Assembly (NCBI GenBank): GCA_023386045.1
Contig: JAEWKK010000037.1
Location: 1-27,653, forward strand
Direction of reading: 5' to 3'
Origin: Bacteroidota bacterium
GTDB taxonomy: Bacteria > Bacteroidota > Bacteroidia > Chitinophagales > Chitinophagaceae
Length of the DNA stretch: 27,653 nt
Part shown: piece after piece, positions 7,180-13,592 of the stretch
How positions within the stretch are numbered: the stretch's first letter is position 1
Layout of the letters: every line of letters starts with the position of its first letter
Notes under the pieces: model-generated
What the model was told of the DNA's origin: nothing
The model's input: the letters and a program-made list of their open reading frames with translations, nothing else
The model's database searches: none
Translations under genes and position numbers: made by a program

Positions 7180-7244
7180 AAAAATCCCCAAAAATTCAGT
7201 TGCATCTCGCAAATCCCAATGCAGCCAACTGATTAGTTTCCATA

Positions 7245-7577
7245 ATGAACTATCAGTTTTATGTTTATATACTAACAAACCTTCGTAGGACAACTTACTA
7301 CACCGGTGTTACCAATAACCTCAAAAGACGCATTTTGGAACATTATGAAAACAGGGGTAAAAACGAAGGCTTTACAGGCAGGCATCATGCTTATTATCTT
7401 CTTTATTTTGAAACATTCCGTTATATCAATAATGCCATCTCTCGTGAAAAAGAAATCAAAGGTTGGCGAAGAGAGAAAAAATTAAAACTCATTCAATCCA
7501 AAAATCCTGAATTAAGATTCCTGAACGAAGAACTTTTTGGGAAATGGCCCCCTTCGGCGCAGAGCGCCTCAGGTTGA
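7245..7577 (+). CDS. small GIY-YIG domain endonuclease
   Basis: The 110-residue protein is a stand-alone GIY-YIG nuclease domain. YVYILTN (residues 6-12, the GIY strand) and YYTGVTNNLKRRILEH (18-33, the YIG strand with the conserved Arg28/Arg29 and His33) come first. AISREKEIKGWRREKK (64-79) supplies the metal-binding Glu68, and KNPELRFLNEEL follows. Family members of this size are common in Bacteroidota and have no settled function; homologues include UvrC's nuclease domain and homing endonucleases. The final residues (PPSAQSASG) and the TGA stop are encoded by a palindromic repeat copy at 7551-7580, so the native C-terminus has been replaced or extended. The domain itself is intact. Repeats lie on both sides. 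Confidence 0.92.
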   Translation: MNYQFYVYILTNLRRTTYYTGVTNNLKRRILEHYENRGKNEGFTGRHHAYYLLYFETFRYINNAISREKEIKGWRREKKLKLIQSKNPELRFLNEELFGKWPPSAQSASG

Positions 7578-7580
7578 CAA
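7551..7580 (+). repeat. palindromic element copy 6 (plus), inside the GIY-YIG 3' end
   Basis: CCTTCG, hairpin GGCGC-AGA-GCGCC (7556-7568), TCAGG and TTGACAA. The TGA stop at 7575-7577 lies inside its conserved outer end. Confidence 0.88.
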
Positions 7581-7617
7581 CAAATGTTTGTGCATTCTTC
7601 CTTAATTTAATACTGCA

Positions 7618-7698
7618 CTCCTTAGGTTGAGTGAAGTTTGTGCACTCTACCATTAACCAAAGACTGAACCTTAGGTTGACAAATATTTTTCACTCATC
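7618..7698 (+). repeat. degenerate partial repeats (CCTTAGGTTGA...)
   Basis: Two remnants start near 7618 and 7669 with CTCCTTAGGTTGA and ACCTTAGGTTGACAA. They keep the outer end of the plus-oriented element and a following 'TTTGTGCAxTCT'-like stretch, at about 50-bp spacing from copy 6. Confidence 0.55.
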
Positions 7699-7706
7699 AC
7701 ACCGCC

Positions 7707-7736
7707 TTGTCATCCTGAGGGGCAAAGCCCCGAAGG
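7707..7736 (-). repeat. palindromic element copy 7 (minus orientation)
   Basis: TTGTCATCCTGA, hairpin GGGGC-AAA-GCCCC (7719-7731), GAAGG. It is identical to copy 5 and lies 39 bp before the start of the next gene. Confidence 0.87.
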
Positions 7737-7775
7737 ACGGCATCTGAATTGCATAAACACCCCCAAACCATTACC

Positions 7776-8066
7776 ATGTCAATTACAGAATTCATCGTGC
7801 TACTGATCATTGCGGCCATTTGTGGTGGCATCGGACAATCCCTTGCAGGTTACGACCTTGGTGGCTGCCTGGTTTCTATAGTCGTTGGTTTTATTGGGGC
7901 CTATATCGGTATGTGGATGGCCGGTAAATTTGGCCTTCCGGAACTACTGGCCATTAATATTGGTGGAAAAACATTCCCCATCATTTGGGCGGTAATTGGC
8001 TCTGCCATTTTTACCCTCATCGTGGCTTTGTTACGGGGCGCCGTATCCGGACGAAGACGCTTATGA
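7776..8066 (+). CDS. GlsB/YeaQ/YmgE family membrane protein
   Basis: This 96-residue hydrophobic protein has three membrane segments (about residues 4-22, 30-50 and 65-87) and a basic tail GRRRL. The Gly-rich pattern GGIGQSLAG, VSIVVGFIGAYIGMWMAGKFGLPE, and FPIIWAVIGSAIFTLIVALLRG is that of the GlsB/YeaQ/YmgE stress-associated family (older name: transglycosylase-associated protein). The molecular role is unknown; some homologues respond to envelope or acid stress. The ATG at 7776 is preferred to an in-frame TTG at 7749, which would add a polar tail from repeat-adjacent DNA. A strong hairpin terminator lies about 107 bp downstream. Confidence 0.9.
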   Translation: MSITEFIVLLIIAAICGGIGQSLAGYDLGGCLVSIVVGFIGAYIGMWMAGKFGLPELLAINIGGKTFPIIWAVIGSAIFTLIVALLRGAVSGRRRL

Positions 8067-8173
8067 TTTCTATAAAATTCCAATAGCAGAAAACCTTGGA
8101 TTGGGTTTTATTGCCTCTTCATGGAATATTCAGTCCAACCCATTTATTTGAAGCTTTTAAAGAATAAAAATCT

Positions 8174-8207
8174 CAACCGGGTACTGACTGTACCCGGTTG
8201 TTTCTTT
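8174..8207. terminator. bidirectional intrinsic terminator
   Basis: A perfect 11-bp stem, CAACCGGGTAC (8174-8184) and GTACCCGGTTG (8190-8200), has a 5-nt loop. It is followed by TTTCTTT on the plus strand and by AGATTTTT on the minus strand, so it can serve both the GlsB-like gene and the convergent DoxX gene. Confidence 0.85.
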
Positions 8208-8235
8208 ACCGGCTTGTTACCATGTGAAAAAACAC

Positions 8236-8682
8236 TCAGGTTTTTTCTTTCTCCTCTTCTCCAAACAGCACATGCTCCAGCGACCATGGTCCATTACCAA
8301 TAACAAGAAAATAAATGAGCAGCAGAAGTGTCAGCAAGGAAATCATGAAAGCTGAAAAATGCTGCATCATATCCCATCTCACAAAAATGATAGCACCCAA
8401 CAAAATCGGTATTTGTATCAGACAGGCCATTCTCGTTAGAAGTCCAACGGCTATCAGAAATCCACCCGCGATATGGGCAAATAATACATAGTGTACAATG
8501 ATCGATTGAAGGAAAGTGTTGAAAGATCCCTGGCCGCTTACCATGAGGGACAGCTGGGCTGTGTTATTGGCAAATTCAATTCCTTTAAATAAAAGGAAGA
8601 TGCCAAAAGCTATACGCAAAACATCCATATACTTAGGATGGTGATGTTCGCCCCAGAACTCCAGACGTTGCAGGTTGTTCAT
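8236..8682 (-). CDS. DoxX family membrane protein
   Basis: The 148-residue protein has four hydrophobic segments. Its N-terminus has DVLRIAFGIFLLFKGIEF (about residues 20-37), followed by VHYVLFAHIAGGFLIAVGLLTRMACLIQIPILLGAIIFV, as in DoxX/TerC-like small quinone-related membrane proteins. The last segment is LLTLLLLIYFLVIGNGPWSLEHVLF. The Gly-Pro-W-S-L-D/E ending is a family feature. Bacterial DoxX proteins have been linked to thiosulfate:quinone oxidation and oxidative-stress protection, but small Bacteroidota members have no assigned reaction. The tail is acidic and basic (GEEEKEKT). It is convergent with the GlsB-like gene across the bidirectional terminator. Confidence 0.9.
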   Translation of the reverse strand: MNNLQRLEFWGEHHHPKYMDVLRIAFGIFLLFKGIEFANNTAQLSLMVSGQGSFNTFLQSIIVHYVLFAHIAGGFLIAVGLLTRMACLIQIPILLGAIIFVRWDMMQHFSAFMISLLTLLLLIYFLVIGNGPWSLEHVLFGEEEKEKT

Positions 8683-8759
8683 ATAGCTGTGATTTAGGTG
8701 AATAAATAAAGACCTGTATTAAAGCTACAACTTCCTTTTAACATCTAACCATTCAAATA

Positions 8760-8801
8760 ACTCACCACTAACTACTCACCACTCACCACTCACCATTCAC
8801 C
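8760..8801. repeat. heptanucleotide tandem repeat (ACTCACC)x6
   Basis: Six consecutive 7-nt units read ACTCACC, ACTAACT, ACTCACC, ACTCACC, ACTCACC and ATTCACC. The array abuts the stop codon (8802-8804) of the minus-strand gene. On that gene's sense strand it reads GGTGAGT repeats with a TGA in every unit except one, which places stops in all three frames. Confidence 0.85.
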
Positions 8802-9413
8802 TTACCACAATCTCCCCAACTGGTAATTAAAGCTGAGAGTAAATAGCAAATGACCATGAGGATGGGTAAATGATTTTTTTTCAATGAATACAGCTTCGTT
8901 TTCGATCCTTGTTTCCAGTTCTTTTCCAAAATGTAGCATGTATTGCGCTGCCAGACTACAATCAAACCGAGGATGAAAACGTAGATGTGTTCCCGCGCCG
9001 CCCTGTGTAGCCATACTTAACCTGGAGGCGGCATTGGAAGGATCAGCCTGCGCCTTAACCTGGCTATAATCAAAACAATGCCCAACAATGAAATAGGGCT
9101 CCAGCAATTGTTTTCCTTGCATCTTCGAGGTATAAAAAAGAATTGACCATCCAATATGATAATCATTCCTGCTGGTATATCGCTGATTCCTCGAATTGAT
9201 ATAATCAAAGAACCATTCAGAATTTAATCGCCTCGACAATCTAACCCTGAACTGTCCTCCAATCCCCTTCCCTATTCCTTCATCATCATTAAAAAAACTT
9301 ATAGTGTTTCTTGTACCAATGCTCAACTGACCAGCAGGATTGCTTTCAGTAACCTGCTGTTGAGCGTTTACACAAAAAGGCAGAAAAAGAATCAATAGAA
9401 ATAAAGTTTTCAT
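8802..9413 (-). CDS. exported protein of unknown function, likely small beta-barrel
   Basis: The 203-residue protein begins MKTLFLLILFLPFCVNAQQQ, a clear signal peptide cleaved after NA-Q. The mature part alternates polar and aromatic residues in short strands (QFRVRLSRRLNSEWFFDYIN, YHIGWSILFY, LEPYFIVGHCFDY, THLRFHPRFDCSLAAQYML, GHLLFTLSFNYQLG). It ends with an aromatic C-terminal strand, which points to an 8- or 10-stranded outer-membrane barrel. No family could be named. The ATG at 9413 is chosen over an upstream TTG at 9428 because it puts the signal peptide first. A six-unit heptamer array starts at the base after its stop. Confidence 0.75.
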   Translation of the reverse strand: MKTLFLLILFLPFCVNAQQQVTESNPAGQLSIGTRNTISFFNDDEGIGKGIGGQFRVRLSRRLNSEWFFDYINSRNQRYTSRNDYHIGWSILFYTSKMQGKQLLEPYFIVGHCFDYSQVKAQADPSNAASRLSMATQGGAGTHLRFHPRFDCSLAAQYMLHFGKELETRIENEAVFIEKKSFTHPHGHLLFTLSFNYQLGRLW

Positions 9414-9531
9414 GGGCAATGATTTCAACTAACTATTACCCTAAAACGAAAACCGGATGAGATTATTTTGTCATGTTAAAATCCTTTAATTCAATACCGG
9501 AAAAACTATAATCTTAAGGCATAATAAAATT

Positions 9532-9630
9532 TTGAACTGGGTACAATTACTGGCTTCAGCTGCTGTTGTGTCACTCACTTGTACTTTTGTAATTCTATTC
9601 GTCAAAGGGGAAGAGTCCAACCTGAATTAA
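9532..9630 (+). CDS. possible 32-residue membrane peptide
   Basis: A TTG-started frame encodes NWVQLLASAAVVSLTCTFVILFVKG followed by a short polar tail (EESNLN), which would be a single transmembrane helix with a cytosolic tail. A TTG start, its small size and overlap with a dispersed 26-nt element all weaken the case. It could be a non-coding repeat that happens to be open. Confidence 0.2.
   Translation: MNWVQLLASAAVVSLTCTFVILFVKGEESNLN
9555..9580 (+). repeat. dispersed 26-nt element, copy 1
   Basis: It matches 20660-20685 at 24 of 26 positions in the same orientation, including an unbroken TGTTGTGTCACTCACTT. Both copies are intergenic, 117-142 bp upstream of a plus-strand gene. Confidence 0.7.
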
Positions 9631-9681
9631 ATCATTTCCTTAAAAAATTATAAAAATTACCCTGCCTGACAGACATCAATA

Positions 9682-9709
9682 TTGACAATAGGCGTACACA
9701 ATACATTTG
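9682..9709 (+). promoter_or_regulatory. candidate promoter of the transglutaminase-like gene
   Basis: The -7 element TACATTTG (9702-9709) fits TAnnTTTG. A TTG at 9682-9684 is 17 nt upstream, slightly close for a -33 element. The leader would be under 15 nt. Confidence 0.4.
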
Positions 9710-9721
9710 CAAAAAAATAGA

Positions 9722-10846
9722 ATGAACAGATTATCATTCATCATCATCCTTGGCCTTTCTGTTTTTACTGCAGCTGCCCAACAAAAAAAAGATTACTACA
9801 AGGGACTGCCGGTTCTTTATTCCAATACAGATACCCTGACGATTTCTGTTGGTGATTACCGGAGTAAGGGCTGGATCGTCTCACCCCATCTCGAAAAAGA
9901 CAGCCTGAATTTTTCTTCTCTCCTGCCAATGGAAGCAAAATTCATTTCAGAAAAGGACAGCATTAGTTTCATGACTGGTCCCGGGCAAAGTCACCATTTT
10001 TATGTAAAGGCTGGAAATAAAGACTACGCCTATACAGTAATCTATAACCGAACCACTATTTCAAATCTTAAGTATAGCAATAAAAAAAACAAAGAGGATT
10101 CATTATCATTTCTCTTCGATAAAAACTATGCTGCCCTGCCTTATTTTTTACAACTGAGAGAACAATATCCCATCGACAGTTGTATCGCCGTATCAAAAGA
10201 CGATGCTTCAAGGGTTTTGAATCTCTTACATTGGGTGCACCTGCAATGGAAGCACGACGGAGGAAGATCTCCAAAAAAGGATGACGCCATATCAATTTTG
10301 GAAGAAGTAATAGAAGGCAAAGGATTTCCTTGTTTTGCTTATGCAGAAGTTTTAAGAGCTGCCCTGAACAGCGTGGGCATTCCAACGAGGCGACTGGCTT
10401 TAAAAACAAAAGATGTGGAAACACAACAATATGCTTCCGGTCATGTGGTAAATGAAGTTTGGTTGCGCGACCAAAAGAAATGGGTTTTTGTGGATCCACA
10501 GGAAGATGTGATGCCTTACCTGGATGGAAAACCATTGAATGCAGTTGAATTCCAGAAAGCCATCACTCATCATATGAATGAATTGGAACTGAAAAGTCTT
10601 TCAACCATTTCCAAACCAGAATACCTGGATTTTGTTTATCCCTATTTATTTTATTTTGACAGTGCTTTTGACCAGCGCTATGGAGCCACAACCAAAAAAA
10701 TGGTGGATGGTAAAACTTCTTTGATGCTCGTGCCCCTGGGAAGCGGCAATCCTTCTAAAGCCGGATTTTATTCAAACCAGCTAATCAATTATTGCATTTA
10801 TACCAATGCACTGAAAAGCTTTTATAAAAAACCTTTACTGAATTAA
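9722..10846 (+). CDS. exported transglutaminase-like protein
   Basis: The 374-residue protein has a signal peptide (MNRLSFIIILGLSVFTAAAQ) and so is periplasmic or surface-exposed. The central part is a transglutaminase-like domain of the papain-like thiol fold with an intact triad. Cys204 lies in GFPCFAYAEVLRAALNSVGIP, His241 in SGHVVNEVW and Asp258 in WVFVDPQ. About 190 residues precede the domain and include LLHWVHLQWKHDGG, the usual lead-in helix. Family members act as proteases, peptide N-glycanase-like hydrolases or cross-linkers; the substrate here is unknown. The ATG at 9722 is preferred to a TTG at 9707. A terminator follows 20 bp after the stop, so the gene is probably monocistronic. 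Confidence 0.88.
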   Translation: MNRLSFIIILGLSVFTAAAQQKKDYYKGLPVLYSNTDTLTISVGDYRSKGWIVSPHLEKDSLNFSSLLPMEAKFISEKDSISFMTGPGQSHHFYVKAGNKDYAYTVIYNRTTISNLKYSNKKNKEDSLSFLFDKNYAALPYFLQLREQYPIDSCIAVSKDDASRVLNLLHWVHLQWKHDGGRSPKKDDAISILEEVIEGKGFPCFAYAEVLRAALNSVGIPTRRLALKTKDVETQQYASGHVVNEVWLRDQKKWVFVDPQEDVMPYLDGKPLNAVEFQKAITHHMNELELKSLSTISKPEYLDFVYPYLFYFDSAFDQRYGATTKKMVDGKTSLMLVPLGSGNPSKAGFYSNQLINYCIYTNALKSFYKKPLLN

Positions 10847-10866
10847 AGATCAAATCCTTTAATAAC

Positions 10867-10903
10867 AGGTTGGTATCTTTTCACTGAGGACCAACCTTTT
10901 TTT
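10867..10903 (+). terminator. intrinsic terminator of the transglutaminase-like gene
   Basis: AGGTTGGT (10867-10874) pairs with ACCAACCT (10890-10897), with a 15-nt loop and a following run of T. Confidence 0.85.
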
Positions 10904-11034
10904 ATGCCCTGTTAATTATACTGCCAATACGGTTCATATTCGTGATCTTATGATCATTGTAAGCATTTCAATTGACCTACCTCATTTTATGCCTTTCTGA
11001 TCTGGAGTAAGTTGCATAGGCAAAAAAAATTATC

Positions 11035-12711
11035 ATGCTTACCATTCCATCGGATATAGAGATCGCTCAATCGGCCACCATCCAGCCTATCAGGAAAATA
11101 GCCGACAAACTGGGCATCGATGAAGAAGACATTGAGTTTTATGGCAAATACAAGGCAAAGCTGCCTTTATCACTCATAGATGAGGAAAAAGCAGCCCAAC
11201 ACCATCTGATTCTTGTAACCGCCATGACTCCCACACCTGCGGGTGAGGGAAAGACCACTATGAGTATTGGCCTTGCAGATGCACTGAACAGGATCGGCAA
11301 AAAAGCCATGGCTGTTCTTCGTGAACCTTCACTCGGACCAGTATTTGGGATGAAGGGAGGCGCTGCCGGTGGAGGTTATGCGCAGGTAATTCCCATGGAA
11401 GACATCAACCTCCATTTTAATGGAGATTTTGCAGCTATTGAAAGAGCCAACAACCTTTTGTCGGCCATCATTGACAACCACCTGCAACACAAAAATCTTT
11501 TAGGCATTGACCCACGAACCATTGTATGGAAAAGAGTGATGGATCTTAATGACAGGTCATTAAGAAACATCATGGTAGGATTGGGTGGCACAGCCAATGG
11601 CATACCCAGGCAGGATGGATTTAATATCACCCCAGCCTCCGAGATCATGGCCATACTTTGTCTTTCCAAAGATTTCACTGACCTGAAAAGAAGGTTGGGA
11701 AATATTTATGTAGGCAGCAGCTATGAAGGAGAAGCCATCTTCGCGAGAGACCTTAAAGCTGTTGGGGCCATGGCTGTTCTGCTGAAAGATGCTATAAAAC
11801 CCAATCTTGTCCAGACTTTGGAAGGAACACCAGTGATCCTCCACGGAGGTCCTTTTGCATCCATTGCACAGGGAACCAATTCACTCATCGCAACTAAAAT
11901 GGGACTCGCGCTTTCTGATTATGTTGTTACGGAAGCAGGATTTGCTGCCGACCTTGGCGCGGAAAAATTCTTCAATATCAAATGTGTTTCAGGAGAACTC
12001 AAACCAGAAGCCGTTGTGATTGTTGCTACCATCAGGGCATTAAGGCATCATGGCGGCTGTAAGAAAGACCAGATCAAATTCCCTTCAGTGGAAGCCGTAA
12101 GCACCGGGATTGTCAATCTGGAAAAACATATAGAAAATATCCGCAAATACCATTTGCAACCCGTAGTTGCTATCAACTCTTTCCCTGGTGACAGCCAGGA
12201 AGAAATTGAATTTGTAAAAGAATATTGTGAGCGACTTGGAGTAAAAGCCATCCTCTCTACCGCATTTGCCGATGGTAGCGAAGGATCAATAGAACTGGCA
12301 GAGGAAGTAGTGAAAAGTATTCCAGCAAATAAGAATGCTTTTCAATCATTATACAACTGGAGCCTGAGTATGGAAGAAAAGATCCACATCATAGCAACAG
12401 AAATGTATGGAGCTTCTTCAGTTGAATATTCACCAAAAGCCAGGCAGGGTTTGAAACAGATCAGGCAACTTGGTTTTGATGAGATGCCTGTGTGCATGGC
12501 CAAAACTCCCAAGAGCCTTAGTGATGATGAAAAGAAACTGGCAAGGCCCGAAGGTTTCGCCATAACGGTCAGGGAATTTGAACTGGCCACAGGAGCTGGC
12601 TTCATCGTTCCTATTCTCGGTGAGATCATGCGAATGCCTGGACTTCCATCGGTACCCGCAGCCGAAATGGTAGATATCGATGATGAAGGAAAGATCGTTG
12701 GATTGTTTTAA
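11035..12711 (+). CDS. fhs: formate-tetrahydrofolate ligase
   Basis: This cytosolic enzyme joins formate to tetrahydrofolate using ATP, giving 10-formyl-THF for purine and formyl-methionyl-tRNA synthesis. The 558 residues match the family's usual ~555-560. The ATP-binding stretch TPTPAGEGKTTMSIGLADAL lies near residues 65-84, followed by LREPSLGPVFGMKGGAAGGGYAQVIPMEDINLHFNGD, a hallmark of the family. HHGG, near residue 339, and the C-terminal GAGFIVPILGEIMRMPGLP are also present. Fhs makes sense beside ahcY in the methyl/one-carbon economy, but the two genes are 9 kb apart and not linked transcriptionally. A bidirectional terminator follows, so the gene appears to stand alone. Confidence 0.98.
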   Translation: MLTIPSDIEIAQSATIQPIRKIADKLGIDEEDIEFYGKYKAKLPLSLIDEEKAAQHHLILVTAMTPTPAGEGKTTMSIGLADALNRIGKKAMAVLREPSLGPVFGMKGGAAGGGYAQVIPMEDINLHFNGDFAAIERANNLLSAIIDNHLQHKNLLGIDPRTIVWKRVMDLNDRSLRNIMVGLGGTANGIPRQDGFNITPASEIMAILCLSKDFTDLKRRLGNIYVGSSYEGEAIFARDLKAVGAMAVLLKDAIKPNLVQTLEGTPVILHGGPFASIAQGTNSLIATKMGLALSDYVVTEAGFAADLGAEKFFNIKCVSGELKPEAVVIVATIRALRHHGGCKKDQIKFPSVEAVSTGIVNLEKHIENIRKYHLQPVVAINSFPGDSQEEIEFVKEYCERLGVKAILSTAFADGSEGSIELAEEVVKSIPANKNAFQSLYNWSLSMEEKIHIIATEMYGASSVEYSPKARQGLKQIRQLGFDEMPVCMAKTPKSLSDDEKKLARPEGFAITVREFELATGAGFIVPILGEIMRMPGLPSVPAAEMVDIDDEGKIVGLF

Positions 12712-12745
12712 TGAATTCTCATAATCTGTATGGTTTAAAAAAAGA

Positions 12746-12774
12746 AAGGCCTGGTCCCCCAGGCCTTCTTTATT
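12746..12774. terminator. bidirectional intrinsic terminator
   Basis: AAGGCCTGG (12746-12754) pairs perfectly with CCAGGCCTT (12759-12767) around a 4-nt loop. T-rich tracts lie on both sides (CTTTATTTATT on plus, TCTTTTTTT on minus), so it ends both fhs and the convergent lipoprotein gene. Confidence 0.9.
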
Positions 12775-12790
12775 TATTGTCCTTATATTT

Positions 12791-13324
12791 TTATTTGGCA
12801 GGTGTCTTAGCCGTTGTATCCATTGGCATGGTGTTCTGTTGCTGGTTCTGACCCTGGCTCATCATTTTCACCATTTCAGCATACTCCATATAACCCCAAT
12901 GCTCAATGGCTTTTCCATCACGAAATTTCGAGACCTCGATTGCCTTCATATCATAGGGGCCCGCAGGCATGCCCATTGAACCATCTGAGGTTCCGGTATA
13001 CCTCATCCATTGAAAAACATGCTCATTGTCTGCCAGTTCCTTGATCGTTTCCATCTTCATATCACCCATTTTGGAATGCATGAATGTGATCATGGCCTTC
13101 AGGCTATCACGACCCATGTCTCCCCGGTCAGTATGATCAACAAAATCTTCTGCAACCACGCTGTCAATGGCACTGGTATTCCCGGTTTTGAAGGCATCAG
13201 CGATCTTCCTGGCAGCATCCAGGTTTTTTTGCGAGGTATCATCTGTAGCACCGGCAGTTTTAGTATCGTTACAGGAATAGAAACAAATAATAGCAGGCAA
13301 AGCCAGCATCAATAATTTTCGCAT
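12791..13324 (-). CDS. SnoaL/NTF2-like lipoprotein
   Basis: The 177-residue protein starts MRKLLMLALPAIICFYSCND, a signal peptide with a lipobox-like FYSC, so it is likely lipid-anchored in the envelope. After a Thr/Ala-rich linker, the mature part reads KNLDAARKIADAFKTGNTSAIDSVVAEDFVDHTDRGDMGRDSLKAMI. It then continues with MRYTGTSDGSMGMPAGPYDMKAIEVSKFRDGKAIEHWGYMEY. This is the SnoaL-like/ester cyclase branch of the NTF2 fold, with the typical DFVDH...G and F.DGKI.EHW.Y patterns. The substrate is unknown. The C-terminus is a low-complexity Gln/Asn/Met/Thr tail. It is convergent with fhs. Confidence 0.87.
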   Translation of the reverse strand: MRKLLMLALPAIICFYSCNDTKTAGATDDTSQKNLDAARKIADAFKTGNTSAIDSVVAEDFVDHTDRGDMGRDSLKAMITFMHSKMGDMKMETIKELADNEHVFQWMRYTGTSDGSMGMPAGPYDMKAIEVSKFRDGKAIEHWGYMEYAEMVKMMSQGQNQQQNTMPMDTTAKTPAK

Positions 13325-13530
13325 AAAATTGGTTTTGGTTTACAATCTGAAATACCTATTAAGTTAATCTCTTTGCTGCAATTGAATCCAATTTTCCTTG
13401 AAGCCATTGTAATTAAAGAACTTGTAAGGCAGAAAACGCCAAAATCCTCAGTTCAGCTTCAATAATTGCAATTCATCCCTGAGTAATTTTTACAGAGCAT
13501 TTAGAGTTGATACATTCGTGTATTCTGGTT

Positions 13531-13548
13531 ATCATCAGGCCTGATGAT
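13531..13548. promoter_or_regulatory. perfect 18-bp palindrome upstream of the S41 peptidase gene
   Basis: ATCATCAGGCCTGATGAT is a perfect loopless dyad 44 bp upstream of the start codon. It lies just downstream of TACATTCG (13511-13518), a one-base departure from the -7 consensus. A loopless dyad fits a dimeric protein's operator better than an RNA hairpin. Confidence 0.5.
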
Positions 13549-13592
13549 TATCCTTTCATTTTAACAACCAGGGCTAGTTAAAACGATCCTTC

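Larger units (their letters stand above)
6964..7187. repeat. ~77-bp tandem repeat array, nearly three units
   Basis: Units begin with GGTTAgAC/GGTTAAC at 6964, 7040 and 7117 (periods 76 and 77 bp). Units 1 and 2 share GGTTAGACAACAAGTGTTT, a C/G-rich 'GCAxTCTTT' stretch, CTTGTCATCCTGA and GCAACGCCCCGAAAG, ending AACA. Unit 3 keeps the ends but is diverged in the middle. Each unit contains one minus-oriented palindromic element. Confidence 0.8.
6888..7244. other. 357-bp repeat-filled intergenic region
   Basis: No gene is seen here. The stretch is almost entirely repeats: two plus-oriented and three minus-oriented copies of a ~30-nt palindromic element and nearly three units of a ~77-bp tandem repeat. 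It ends in about 55 bp of unique sequence before the GIY-YIG gene. Confidence 0.8.
7150..7580 (+). mobile_element. possible minimal mobile unit: GIY-YIG gene between inverted palindromic elements
   Basis: The 30-nt element at 7150-7179 and the one at 7551-7580 are inverted relative to each other and match at 24 of 30 positions. They bracket the GIY-YIG gene like terminal inverted repeats of a ~430-bp unit. No target-site duplication is obvious. The arrangement may instead be chance placement within a repeat-rich locus. Confidence 0.3.
9414..9721. other. 308-bp intergenic region between divergent genes
   Basis: No confident gene is present. It contains one copy of a 26-nt element shared with 20660-20685, a possible 32-codon TTG-started open frame (9532-9630), and a possible promoter just before the transglutaminase-like gene. 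Confidence 0.6.

Noticed and set aside
6888..7240. Possible CRISPR array from the repeated TTGTCATCCTGA motifs
   Set aside because: Repeats occur in both orientations, the spacers are themselves similar, unit length is ~77 bp with only about three copies, and there are no cas genes.
8121..8303. 60-codon plus-strand open frame
   Set aside because: It runs through the strong bidirectional terminator hairpin and into the antisense 3' end of the DoxX gene, and its sequence has no coding character.
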